Positions 8,252 to 18,841 of a DNA stretch of 64,000 nucleotides are shown one piece after another. The notes beneath the pieces were generated by a model. That model was not told the origin of the DNA. It worked only from the letters and a program-made list of their open reading frames with translations, and made no database searches. The first letter of the stretch is position 1; each line of letters opens with the position of its first letter. The translations under genes were made by a program, and so were the position numbers. The stretch is from Nitrospira sp. (GTDB lineage: Bacteria > Nitrospirota > Nitrospiria > Nitrospirales > Nitrospiraceae), in NCBI GenBank assembly GCA_015709715.1, contig CP054184.1:310001-374000 (forward strand), given 5' to 3'.

Positions 8252-9650
8252 GCGCTTCTGTTTCCGTGAGTTCCGGAACACTCTTCTCGACGCGGTTTTT
8301 CACCATAGAGGGATGCAGCCCATACTTCTTCAACATCTTGTAAAAATCCGCGCGGTACCGACCGGCAAATTGCGCGGCCCTGGAAATATTCCCTCCGGTC
8401 AACTGAAGTACATTTTGCAGGTAGGAACGCTCGAAGTCCTCTTTGGCTTCGGTCAAGGGCTTCAAAGTCATGTCTGATGACACCCCGATCGCAGGCAGAA
8501 GATCCGGCGACACCATGTCCTGCGTGGACATCACCACCGCCTTCTCTACGGCATTCTCGAGTTCACGAACGTTCCCCGGCCAGGGATAGACCATCAGGCG
8601 ATGCATCGCCGACGGCATAAACCCCCGGACGTCCTTGCCGGCAAGTTTGGCGCTGTGGCGCAGAAAGTGTTGGGCCAACAGCGGGATGTCGTCCTTCCGA
8701 TCTCGCAAGGGCGGAATGCACAACGGCACGACGGAAATCCTGTAGTAGAGATCGTGGCGGAATGATCCCCCCTTCACCGCTTCATTCAAGTCTCTATTTG
8801 TGGCCGCAAGAATGCGCACATCTACCTTCGTGGCATAATCCGCCCCCACCTCGCGCACCTCCCGTTCTTGGACGGCCCGCAACAATTTCACCTGCATCGG
8901 CAATGGCATTTCGGCGATCTCGTCGAGAAAGAGCGTGCCGCCGTTCGCGCTTTGAAAGAGTCCGCGTTTTGTTGCGACGGCACTGGTAAAGGCGCCGCGC
9001 ACATGACCGAACAGTTCGCTTTCGAAGAGCGTCTCGCTGATCGCAGCGCAATTCACCGCCACAAACGGCCCCTTGGCTCGCCGACTGTTCGCATGGAGCA
9101 CGCGAGCAAGCACCTCCTTGCCGGTTCCGGTCTCGCCGGTCAACAGAACAGTGGCGTCGGAATCGGCTACCTGCGCAATTTGCTGAAACAGTCGCTGCAT
9201 CGCCGCGCTTCTCGCCACGACGTTTTCCAAACCGTACAACTCCCTGACCAGCGATTTCAGTCGTTGGATCTCACGCGTCATCCGATGTTGGATCAAGGCC
9301 TTGTCGATGGTCGCCTTGAGTTCCCTATCATCGAAGGGTTTGGTAAGGTACCCGAACGCTCCGCGCTGCATGGCTTCAACGGCGTTGGGAATACTCCCAT
9401 GAGCCGTTAGAATAATGACCGGCAAACCCGGTTGTACGCGCAACAACTCCTCCGTCAGCACAAGCCCGTCCTCGCCCCGTAGGCGCAGATCCGTAATCGC
9501 CAAATCGTATGTTTCTCGACGGGCCGCCACGAGGGCATCCGAACCGGCCGCGCAGAGGGTCACGGTAAAACCTAGCGAGGATAAGCGCATCCTCAACAGA
9601 TGCAGCAAACCCTCATCATCGTCTATCACAAGAATCCGCTCTTGCTCCAT
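8238..9650 (-). CDS. glrR: Sigma-54-dependent response regulator, GlrR/QseF-like
   Basis: Last gene of a three-gene kinase-lipoprotein-regulator operon matching glrK-qseG-glrR of enterobacteria, where GlrR activates sigma-54 promoters for envelope-stress genes. 470 aa: receiver with Asp54 in AITDLRLRGEDG and Lys in YLTKPFDD; AAA+ with GETGTGKE, the variant loop GAFTSA in place of GAFTGA, and FLDE; short Fis-type HTH FAGRYRADFYKMLKKYGL. The loop keeps the Phe and Thr that contact sigma-54. An ATG at 9656 is also in frame, but AAGGA is better spaced for the ATG at 9650. QseG-like gene ends 2-8 bp upstream. Family certain; orthology rests on gene order and sequence style. Confidence 0.88.
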   Translation of the reverse strand: MEQERILVIDDDEGLLHLLRMRLSSLGFTVTLCAAGSDALVAARRETYDLAITDLRLRGEDGLVLTEELLRVQPGLPVIILTAHGSIPNAVEAMQRGAFGYLTKPFDDRELKATIDKALIQHRMTREIQRLKSLVRELYGLENVVARSAAMQRLFQQIAQVADSDATVLLTGETGTGKEVLARVLHANSRRAKGPFVAVNCAAISETLFESELFGHVRGAFTSAVATKRGLFQSANGGTLFLDEIAEMPLPMQVKLLRAVQEREVREVGADYATKVDVRILAATNRDLNEAVKGGSFRHDLYYRISVVPLCIPPLRDRKDDIPLLAQHFLRHSAKLAGKDVRGFMPSAMHRLMVYPWPGNVRELENAVEKAVVMSTQDMVSPDLLPAIGVSSDMTLKPLTEAKEDFERSYLQNVLQLTGGNISRAAQFAGRYRADFYKMLKKYGLHPSMVKNRVEKSVPELTETEALTDD

Positions 9651-9658
9651 CGACATCC

Positions 9659-10429
9659 TTAGGGTTTGGGGGACTCGGAAGGGTGTGGGGACAAGACATT
9701 GGATGGCAGTTTGATCGGCCGGGTTTTCTCGCGCATTTCCTGATCGATGCGCTTCAGCGCCTCCAGCTGGCCGGCCAGCTCTTCGATTTTCTTATCGCGC
9801 TCTGCGAGCTGTCGTTGTAGCTGTTGAACCATGCCTGGATCGGCGGACATCCGGGAGGTCTCCCGGCGCGCACTTAACGATTCGGCTTTTCGCTCTTGCT
9901 CCAGAAGTTCTCGCTGCAAGGTCTCGACCGATTGCGCCTCGATATCCTGTAAGGCGCGTAACTGTTGGATGGTCAACTCACGGTCCAGCAGATCGCGCAC
10001 GGCTCGCTCGACGGTCTGAGAGAGCACGAAATGACGCTGTGCGATGGCCGGTCCAGACAGCACGGACCGCACCCACGACGGCTCCGGCGACACCTCGCCG
10101 CTCTGCAGCAATTGCAGCCACAACCGGCTCGATGCAGCGAGCTGCCCTTTGGGAGCCACGGCGATGACTTTCTCGAAGTAGTGGGCGGCCGCTTCGCGAC
10201 TTTCATACAGGGCGGCCAACGCGCGCGTGAAGAATACATGATCGCACGTATTCTTACTAGCACATTTCCCTGCCAGGACAGTTTCTTTTCTCTGGAAGGC
10301 CGCCAGCATCTTGCTGTCGCCGGCCTCCATCGTCAAATAGGGAGCCCGTATGGCAGGTGGGGGCAACGTGCCACAGGCCGCAACCAGCAGCCCGATCATC
10401 GCTCCCCAAACCGCTCGAACGGACCTCAT
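9659..10429 (-). CDS. qseG: QseG-like lipoprotein of the GlrK/GlrR system
   Basis: 256-residue predicted outer-membrane lipoprotein: MRSVRAVWGAMIGLLVAACG ends in a lipobox with Cys at about residue 19. A TPR-like helical middle (FFTRALAALYES, AAHYFEKVIAVAPKG) is followed by a coiled coil (about 150-230, rich in Q, E, L, ending QLAERDKKIEELAGQLEAL). QseG in enterobacteria sits between the kinase and regulator genes and activates the kinase at the envelope; this gene has the same position. Start 10429 overlaps the kinase stop by 4 bp (ATGA); the alternative ATG at 10459 would overlap more and extend the n-region. Sequence similarity to QseG proper is weak by eye, so naming leans on context. Confidence 0.72.
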   Translation of the reverse strand: MRSVRAVWGAMIGLLVAACGTLPPPAIRAPYLTMEAGDSKMLAAFQRKETVLAGKCASKNTCDHVFFTRALAALYESREAAAHYFEKVIAVAPKGQLAASSRLWLQLLQSGEVSPEPSWVRSVLSGPAIAQRHFVLSQTVERAVRDLLDRELTIQQLRALQDIEAQSVETLQRELLEQERKAESLSARRETSRMSADPGMVQQLQRQLAERDKKIEELAGQLEALKRIDQEMREKTRPIKLPSNVLSPHPSESPKP

Positions 10430-11901
10430 GCCGCGAGCGCCCCGACGTTGGTCAGACACAAGATAAACCGCACAGTCGTTCCCTTTCCGACGACGCTTTC
10501 CACCCAGATACGCCCGCCGTGTGCCTCGACCACCTTTTTCGCCAACGCCAGCCCCAGACCGCTTCCCACCGCCGCATTCCGTGCCGTCGTCCGCCCCTGG
10601 TAAAAACGTTCGAAGATACGGGGGAGATCCTCGGGCGGAATGCCGGGTCCTCGGTCCGTCACCGACACGAACAGCAAGCCCTCATCAGGATCCGGCTCGA
10701 TGCGCAGCAGGACCCCTTCACCTTCGGGGCTGAACTTCAATGCATTCGATAACAGATTGTCCAGCACTTGCTCGACCCGTGCGCTGTCGGCCTTGGCCCA
10801 GTACCGCTCAATAGGCGCCTCCACCGACAGTCGCACCTGTTTGGCATCTGCAAGCAGCCGAAGCTTGTTGATCGAGATCTCTGCCACGCGCCGGAGATCG
10901 GTGGGCCCGAACCGGTAGTCCATCATCCCCGCTTCCATCTTCGACAGGTCCAAGATAGTGGAGATCAGCGACATCAGCCGCCTGCCGCTGTCCGACATGA
11001 TCCGGAGGGTCGTCCGTTGATCCTCCGTCAACGGACCGGGAATTTCATCGAGCAACAGGTGCGTCCCTTCTTGAATGGAGGCCATCGGCGTGCGGAGTTC
11101 GTGCGACACGTGCGCCAGGAATTCCCTCTTGATATCGTCGAGCTGCTGCAGCTTCGCCCCCATCGACTTGACCGTATCGCCCAGTTCTCGTAGCTCACGG
11201 GGGGCGCGGCCGTCCAAGGAAGCTCGGAAGTTGCCCTGCCCCATCTCCTGAATCACGCCCTGCAGCCGCCGTAACGGACGCAGTATATTGTAACTGGCGA
11301 CCGCCGCCAAGCCGAGTCCGAACAGAAGGGCAAGGAGGATGAGGTGGCGCGTCACCGTTTCCGCCTGCAGCAGGCTTTCCCGCGACTCATCCACCCCCAC
11401 TGCAATCCGCGCTTCGTGCAACCCGATATACTCCCGTAGCGCGGCGTCCATTTCAGCGGCCAGAGCGTTGCGCCGACCTTCAGACACGACGAGCGTATCC
11501 GTCGAGGGATTCCCGGTTCTCGCCCGTTCAGTCTGAAAGAGCGTGAGATGAGACTGTTGGATTCGATCGATCTCTTTCAACAGCCGCGCCTCTGCTTCCG
11601 TGGCATCCCCGGTCCGCAGCTCCTGCAGAATCGCCTGGAACGTCCTGCGCTCCTCCTCGAAATGCTCCAGAAACGTCGTCGCCTGCACTGCTAAGTACTT
11701 CTTCTCGCTTTGGACTTGATCGTAGAAGGAAGCGAGGAGACGTTTAGCGGCGTCGATCTCCGGATGATGGTGAGATCCGACCTCCGTATTCAGCCCTGCA
11801 AGTGTTCGAATCTGAAACAGGGCGTAGAGATTGACGGCCGTCATCACCCCGATGATCACGAGGTAGGTCAGGACCAGCCGCCAGAAGATCGAGAGGCGCA
11901 T
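10426..11901 (-). CDS. glrK: Membrane sensor histidine kinase, GlrK/QseE-like
   Basis: 491-residue inner-membrane kinase, first gene of the glrK-qseG-glrR-like operon. TM1 about residues 8-28, a mainly helical periplasmic domain (about 35-180), TM2 about 185-205, HAMP linker (LRPLRRLQGVIQEMGQGN), HisKA with His267 in LAHVSHELRTPM, HATPase with N box LDNLLSNALKFSPEG, G1 DRGPGI, F box FERFYQG and G2 GSGLGLALAKKVVEAHGG. The frame stays open upstream to 12192, but that stretch is low-complexity and lacks domain features; AAGGACG before the ATG at 11901 and the immediate TM1 favour this start. Signal unknown; envelope stress is the inference from family. Confidence 0.88.
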   Translation of the reverse strand: MRLSIFWRLVLTYLVIIGVMTAVNLYALFQIRTLAGLNTEVGSHHHPEIDAAKRLLASFYDQVQSEKKYLAVQATTFLEHFEEERRTFQAILQELRTGDATEAEARLLKEIDRIQQSHLTLFQTERARTGNPSTDTLVVSEGRRNALAAEMDAALREYIGLHEARIAVGVDESRESLLQAETVTRHLILLALLFGLGLAAVASYNILRPLRRLQGVIQEMGQGNFRASLDGRAPRELRELGDTVKSMGAKLQQLDDIKREFLAHVSHELRTPMASIQEGTHLLLDEIPGPLTEDQRTTLRIMSDSGRRLMSLISTILDLSKMEAGMMDYRFGPTDLRRVAEISINKLRLLADAKQVRLSVEAPIERYWAKADSARVEQVLDNLLSNALKFSPEGEGVLLRIEPDPDEGLLFVSVTDRGPGIPPEDLPRIFERFYQGRTTARNAAVGSGLGLALAKKVVEAHGGRIWVESVVGKGTTVRFILCLTNVGALAA

Positions 11902-12017
11902 GGTGTTACGTCCTTGGGCAGTGTAGGTCCAGGCATACACCACCTGAGGTCTCCCCTCAACAAGTTCTCCGTTTTGCGCGACGAGCTGAATCGGGCCATG
12001 GGGCCCTACCGAGAGGG

Positions 12018-12935
12018 TTATGGGGAGGGGTCTCGAAATTTGGACTGGTAGAGGCGCTGTCGCCGCGACGTGGCGGTGAGGGCCACGAACAGATGCCCCC
12101 GGAAAAGGAGCATGGCAACCGTGAGGGGTGGCGTGAGCAGCAATGCCATCGTCCCCGTGAGTTCGGACGAAATGCCCAAGTCGGTCAGCCACGCCGTCAA
12201 GATCGTGAACGGAACCAGCAACAGCTGCAGGAAGTCGAGCCCGGCTCCCCGCCCCAGGCGGCTCGAAAGCTTAAAGAAGAGCGAGAGTCCCAACGGAGCC
12301 AGGATCAGCGCCATGGGCAGAAACCATTCGATCCAGTTCTCGATCACAAAATCATAACTGCGTCTGATCACGTCCAGGGCCGAGTCATGCCGAGTCAGGT
12401 AGATCACCTCCGGCGCGGGATTCAGCAGGATAAACACCAACAGGAGACAGGCGGCGACCAAAAACTGGCTGTCCGGGTTGGCGCGGAGGCTCGTATCCAA
12501 GAGCATGGTGGGAATCCACAGCACAAACCCCACTCCAATCACGTCCCAGAAATACTGGCCCATGCTCTCGAACACATCCTGCACGGTGATCCCTCGGAGC
12601 CCCTTGATGGCCTGCTCGATCAAGGCGAGCGTCGTGCCGATCAAGAGCGCATTCACCACGCCCATCAGCAGGCCTCCGACCATACCCATGGGTCGGGCCA
12701 CCATCCCGGCCCCCCACATCAGAAGCGTGAACGCGACGACGGCAAGGATGACGACCCAGCCGCGGACCATAGAGCGGCCGGTCGCCTGTAAGGCATCACG
12801 GTACAGATGCAATGTGGACAAGAGCAGCGTCGACACCGGGAAGCTCGAATGATCACACGACGATTTTGCAAGATGGCAACCGGGTGCCAACCCGCTCGGT
12901 GGCGGACAATAATCCGTCTGAGCCAAAGAGGTCAA
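12018..12935 (-). CDS. Integral membrane protein of unknown function
   Basis: Up to 305 residues with about six hydrophobic segments: VILAVVAFTLLMWGAGMVA, MVGGLLMGVVNALLIGTTLAL, FVLWIPTMLL, FLVAACLLLVFILLN, LPMALILAPLGLSLF and a C-terminal LLLTPPLTVAMLLFRG. This layout resembles inner-membrane proteins of the DUF4013/YciC kind, but I cannot name it. The frame opens with TTG at 12935; a GTG at 12836 is a plausible later start because the first TM helix only begins after it. It ends 116 bp before the GlrK-like kinase in the same direction and may be cotranscribed. It is divergent from clpB. Confidence 0.65.
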   Translation of the reverse strand: MTSLAQTDYCPPPSGLAPGCHLAKSSCDHSSFPVSTLLLSTLHLYRDALQATGRSMVRGWVVILAVVAFTLLMWGAGMVARPMGMVGGLLMGVVNALLIGTTLALIEQAIKGLRGITVQDVFESMGQYFWDVIGVGFVLWIPTMLLDTSLRANPDSQFLVAACLLLVFILLNPAPEVIYLTRHDSALDVIRRSYDFVIENWIEWFLPMALILAPLGLSLFFKLSSRLGRGAGLDFLQLLLVPFTILTAWLTDLGISSELTGTMALLLTPPLTVAMLLFRGHLFVALTATSRRQRLYQSKFRDPSP

Positions 12936-12965
12936 GTCGCCCAGCCCCTCTCTCTACCCCCGCCC

Positions 12966-12993
12966 TTGACTTGGCCTGCCCTATGATTATGAT
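12966..12993 (+). promoter_or_regulatory. Sigma-70-type promoter of clpB
   Basis: TTGACT (12966-12971), 16-bp spacer, TATGAT (12988-12993). Overlapping CCCTTGAC also resembles a heat-shock -35. No CIRCE inverted repeat is visible. GAGGAG at 13015-13020 is the ribosome-binding site for the ATG at 13029. Confidence 0.6.
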
Positions 12994-13028
12994 CTTTCGA
13001 TAGAAACTCTTACTGAGGAGTCACCCTT

Positions 13029-15623
<2,595 letters not shown>

Positions 15624-15671
15624 AAGAATGTCAGGAAGGGATTGGTCAGGAGGGCGGTTTCTCGGCGTCGA

Positions 15672-16097
15672 TCAGCCGATAGAGACCGCCCCACCCTTCA
15701 CGTCGGTTTCTTTGCCGCTCTGCCGTTTCTTTTCCACCCGCCAATCCGTGCTCGACACATCCAACTTGTGTCCCTTGATCGTGTGGAACGATCCGTTGTT
15801 GAAGACCACGCGATCCCCCTCACGCAGTTCCATGGCGAAGACGACCGTCCCCGACTCTTCGTGCTTCAAGGACACACTGGTGGGATTTTTAGCCAAGTGG
15901 TAGGCGCGCCGTTCATTGAAGGTCAGATTGCTGTCGACGACCTTGGCCATCATGCGTCCGGCTCCGTCGAACAGGGCAAAATTGACCAACAACGCCCGGC
16001 TCGGCTGTTTGATCGACAGCTCAAACTGCGGCACGCCCTCGATATCGATGATGCCGTTGGTGTTTTTGTAGAGATTCGACCCGATTTCAATATCCAT
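15672..16097 (-). CDS. Conserved-looking hypothetical protein, beta-rich
   Basis: 141 residues, no signal peptide, no membrane segment. Alternating strands (EGVPQFELSIKQPSRALLVN, AKVVDSNLTFNERRAYHLA, GTVVFAMELREGDRVVFNNG) suggest an all-beta fold such as a small endonuclease-like or tail-like sandwich, but I recognise no family. It starts with ATG at 16097 preceded by AGGATGG-type sequence, ends 48 bp from clpB tail to tail, and lies downstream of the comM pair on the same strand, with a 46-bp gap to the 76-aa membrane gene. No function assigned. Confidence 0.7.
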   Translation of the reverse strand: MDIEIGSNLYKNTNGIIDIEGVPQFELSIKQPSRALLVNFALFDGAGRMMAKVVDSNLTFNERRAYHLAKNPTSVSLKHEESGTVVFAMELREGDRVVFNNGSFHTIKGHKLDVSSTDWRVEKKRQSGKETDVKGGAVSIG

Positions 16098-16143
16098 CCT
16101 GCTCCGCTCCCTGCTATGGCGACGGTCGACCCGTCGGGTCTCG

Positions 16144-16374
16144 TCACGCCTTCTTGATACGATCCAAAATCAACGCGATGCAGCCTCCGAGCAATCCCCC
16201 GCCCAGAATGGTCGTCAGCAACTCCACCAGCTTCAATTCCCAAACCGAACCCTGGGCCTGAATGGCTTCACGGATTCCGCCCTGCAGTAGAATCACGGCG
16301 AGCGCCATCGTGGCGCCCACGACGAACCACCAGATGAAGACGCGGACCGTATGGTACAAGGGGGAATCCTTCAT
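16144..16374 (-). CDS. Small two-TM membrane protein
   Basis: 76 residues with two membrane helices (about 12-30, FIWWFVVGATMALAVILLQ, and about 52-70, TTILGGGLLGGCIALIL) joined by a short loop and ending RIKKA, which positions the C-terminus in the cytoplasm. Its ATG overlaps the stop of the comM gene by 4 bp (ATGA at 16371-16374), so it is translated with comM. Function unknown; such coupled micro-genes are often lineage-specific. The overlap and clean hydrophobic pattern make it a credible gene despite the size. Confidence 0.75.
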   Translation of the reverse strand: MKDSPLYHTVRVFIWWFVVGATMALAVILLQGGIREAIQAQGSVWELKLVELLTTILGGGLLGGCIALILDRIKKA

Positions 16375-17900
16375 GCTTCGACTCGACGATCGAAACTTCT
16401 GTACTGAATGGCCTCGGCCAAGTGGGCCGGGCCGATACTAGCAGAGTCGGCCAAGTCGGCAATAGTCCTCGCCACCCGCAAAATTCGGCCGTGCGCTCTG
16501 GCCGAAAATCCCAGCCGCGCCATCGCCTGTTCCAGCAACGTGCGGCCGGTCACATCCAATGCACAATACTGCTTCACGTGGCGCGGTTTCAATTGGGCAT
16601 TGGTGGAAATGCCGTCGCGCCGGTAGCGATAGGCCTGCCTCTCCCGGGCCGCGAGGACCCGCGCGCGAATGGTGGCGGAAGAGTCGGTAGCCGGACCATC
16701 GTCGCCCAACGCCTGGATCGGCACGGCCGGCACCTCGATTTGGAGATCGAGTCGATCCAACAGCGGGCCGGAGAGCCGACTGCGATACCGTCGCACTTGC
16801 GCGCCGCTGCATAGGCAGGGCCTCGTCCGGTCGCCATAATATCCGCAGGGACAGGGATTCATCGCCGCCACCAGCATGAACCGTGCAGGAAACCGCAAGG
16901 ACCAGGCGGCGCGCGTCACCGTCACGTGGCCGTCTTCCAACGGCTGTCGCAGTCCATCGAGCGTCGCGCGCCCGAATTCACCGGCCTCATCCAGGAACAA
17001 GACACCATTGTGCGAGAGCGATACTTCGCCGGGTTTGGGCGTGGCCCCACCACCGATGAGACCTGCTTCGGAAATACTGTGGTGCGGGGCGCGAAAGGGA
17101 CGACGGCGGATCAGGGGATGGGCAGGCGGGAGTTGGCCGACCACGCTGTGGACACGACTCGTCTCCAGCGCTTCATCGTGATTCAGAAGTGGAAGAATCC
17201 CCGGCAACCGTCGAGCCAACATGGTCTTGCCGGACCCCGGAGGCCCCATCATGAGCAGGTTATGACCGCCGGCGGCAGCCACTTCGAGCGCCCGCTTCGC
17301 GTGAGCCTGTCCCTTCACGTCGGCAAAGTCGTCTTCGTCCGCCGCATCGAGGCCGACATCCCCCTCACGCATGGGAATCAACGGTGCGATCGGCTGGGTG
17401 CCACGCAGAAATTCCACCGCCTCCGGCAGGGTATGGAGGGGATAGACCTTGGTCCCCTCGACCAGCGCCGCCTCCCGCCCATTGTCAGCCGGCAATAGGA
17501 GCCCCTGATGATGGCGACAAACCACTCCGATGGACAGGGCCCCGGGGATCGACTTCAAACGTCCGTCCAGCGAGAGTTCCCCAACCAGGACCCGCTCGGC
17601 CACGGCGGCATGGGGAATGAGATCTTCCGCGACCAGGATGCCGACGGCGATGGCCAGGTCCAGCCCGGCACCCTCCTTTTTGATGTTGGCGGGAGCCAGG
17701 TTGACCGTGATCTTTTTGACCGGAAACTGGAAGCCGCTGTTCTTGAGGGCGGCGCGCACGCGATCACGGCTCTCGCGCACCGTCGCATCCGGCAACCCGA
17801 CGATGGAAAATTGCGGTAACCCGGACGAGAGATCGACTTCCACTTCAACCAGATGGGCATCGATGCCCACGATCGCGGCACTCAACACCTTGGCCAGCAC
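16371..17900 (-). CDS. comM: YifB/ComM family Mg-chelatase-like AAA+ ATPase
   Basis: 509-aa hexameric helicase homologue; ComM promotes branch migration of integrating DNA in natural transformation. N-terminal Lon-protease-like domain (VEVEVDLSSGLPQFSIVGLPD ... VKKITVNLAPANIKKEG), AAA+ core with GPPGSGKTMLARRLPGILP near residue 220, Walker B LFLDEAGEF, a zinc-binding stretch NPCPCGYYGD with further CLCS, and C-terminal FSARAHGRILRVARTIADL. Three in-frame GTG codons start the ORF; the one at 17900 is best because GGAGGTGAT lies 5 bp before it and MLAKVLSAA matches family N-termini. Coupled to the downstream two-TM gene. Confidence 0.95.
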   Translation of the reverse strand: MLAKVLSAAIVGIDAHLVEVEVDLSSGLPQFSIVGLPDATVRESRDRVRAALKNSGFQFPVKKITVNLAPANIKKEGAGLDLAIAVGILVAEDLIPHAAVAERVLVGELSLDGRLKSIPGALSIGVVCRHHQGLLLPADNGREAALVEGTKVYPLHTLPEAVEFLRGTQPIAPLIPMREGDVGLDAADEDDFADVKGQAHAKRALEVAAAGGHNLLMMGPPGSGKTMLARRLPGILPLLNHDEALETSRVHSVVGQLPPAHPLIRRRPFRAPHHSISEAGLIGGGATPKPGEVSLSHNGVLFLDEAGEFGRATLDGLRQPLEDGHVTVTRAAWSLRFPARFMLVAAMNPCPCGYYGDRTRPCLCSGAQVRRYRSRLSGPLLDRLDLQIEVPAVPIQALGDDGPATDSSATIRARVLAARERQAYRYRRDGISTNAQLKPRHVKQYCALDVTGRTLLEQAMARLGFSARAHGRILRVARTIADLADSASIGPAHLAEAIQYRSFDRRVEA

Positions 17901-17966
17901 AATCACCTCCACCGATCAGGCCCACCGCTCGTCGGACCGAGAGTAGCGTGCCTCCCCGCCCTTCTG

Positions 17967-17972
17967 TATAAT
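17967..17972 (+). promoter_or_regulatory. Perfect -10 hexamer next to the start of the secreted protein gene
   Basis: TATAAT at 17967-17972, 8 bp before the ATG at 17980, with no Shine-Dalgarno between. No good -35 is seen at the right spacing. If functional, the transcript would begin at or next to the ATG (leaderless). Confidence 0.4.
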
Positions 17973-17979
17973 GCCGCCC

Positions 17980-18570
17980 ATGCCAGCAGGCACCACCAAC
18001 CGGGATCGCGGCAGGCGGTGGCTCCCACCGATCTTCTTTTTAACGTTGAACCTCCTGTTCGGCTTACAGGCCCAGGCCGCGAACGGACTACCGCTCGGTC
18101 GTACCGCCTCTCCCTATATCGGCTCGGTCATGGCCCTCTTAGCCACCTTCGAAGACGCCGGAGTCTTGCCCCCCGAAGGCACGCCCGACGCCAACCGCAT
18201 CATCAAGGCGACGATTCAATTTCAATCAGCCTTTCTCAAGAGCCGCCACCCGGCGGTCCAGCAGTTTTTCTCTACGGCGCAGCGCAACAAATTCGGCGCG
18301 CGCGCGGAGGAGGTCGAAGCGTCCTTTCGCCAGGCAGGCTGGTCGGGTGATTCCTTCATGGCCGTCATCGAAGCCGGGCAGGCCCCCGAAGCCTGGACCG
18401 GTAACGACCTGGCGGATGGATTTCATGAATTCAACATCGGCAAGGCGGATTTCGAGGTGTTGGCCGGGCTCTATCGCAACAGCGTCGCCGTCTTCACCGC
18501 GAAGGGGAGCACCTTTCAAGACGTCTATGCGCAGCGGCGCCGGGAAATGCCTGGCGTCAAGTCAGAATGA
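17980..18570 (+). CDS. Secreted hypothetical protein
   Basis: 196 residues with a textbook Sec signal peptide: charged NRDRGRRW, hydrophobic IFFLTLNLLFGL and an AQA cleavage site near residue 32. The mature part is helical and slightly basic (ANRIIKATIQFQSAFLKSRH, FQDVYAQRRREMPG); I recognise no domain. An ATG at 17971 overlaps a TATAAT hexamer, so I prefer the ATG at 17980. The gene is divergent from comM and is followed 33 bp later by the RAM-domain gene, which has its own Shine-Dalgarno, so the two may be cotranscribed. Probable periplasmic protein of unknown role. Confidence 0.72.
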   Translation: MPAGTTNRDRGRRWLPPIFFLTLNLLFGLQAQAANGLPLGRTASPYIGSVMALLATFEDAGVLPPEGTPDANRIIKATIQFQSAFLKSRHPAVQQFFSTAQRNKFGARAEEVEASFRQAGWSGDSFMAVIEAGQAPEAWTGNDLADGFHEFNIGKADFEVLAGLYRNSVAVFTAKGSTFQDVYAQRRREMPGVKSE

Positions 18571-18603
18571 GAATCTCGAGCGGTCGTCGTCAAAGGAGGC
18601 AAG

Positions 18604-18840
18604 ATGGCAACGAAAGCGTACATCCTGATCAAGGTCAAGGCAGGCAAGGGCAAATCCGTGCTCACTGCGCTCAAGGGCATTGCAGGTGTGGAACAGCTCC
18701 ACGCCTGCTTCGGGCAACCGGACATTTTCGTTTTCATCAACGTCCCCGATGAGCGGGCGCTCTCGGACGTCGTGATCACGCGAATCCACGCGATCGAGGG
18801 CGTGGAAGAAACCGATACCCATATCGTCGCGGAAACCTGA
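18604..18840 (+). CDS. Lrp/AsnC-type RAM ligand-binding domain protein (stand-alone)
   Basis: 78 residues forming only the RAM (regulation of amino-acid metabolism) domain of the Lrp/AsnC family, without an HTH. Seen: AYILIKVKAGKGKSVLTAL, GVEQLHACFGQPDIFVFINV and VVITRIHAIEGVEETDTHIV, i.e. the beta-alpha-beta-beta-alpha-beta order with the characteristic GxxD region. Stand-alone RAM proteins assemble into rings and bind small ligands such as amino acids; the ligand here is unknown. AAAGGAGG lies about 8 bp before the ATG. It ends 1 bp before the convergent oxidoreductase gene. Confidence 0.9.
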   Translation: MATKAYILIKVKAGKGKSVLTALKGIAGVEQLHACFGQPDIFVFINVPDERALSDVVITRIHAIEGVEETDTHIVAET

Positions 18841-18841
18841 C

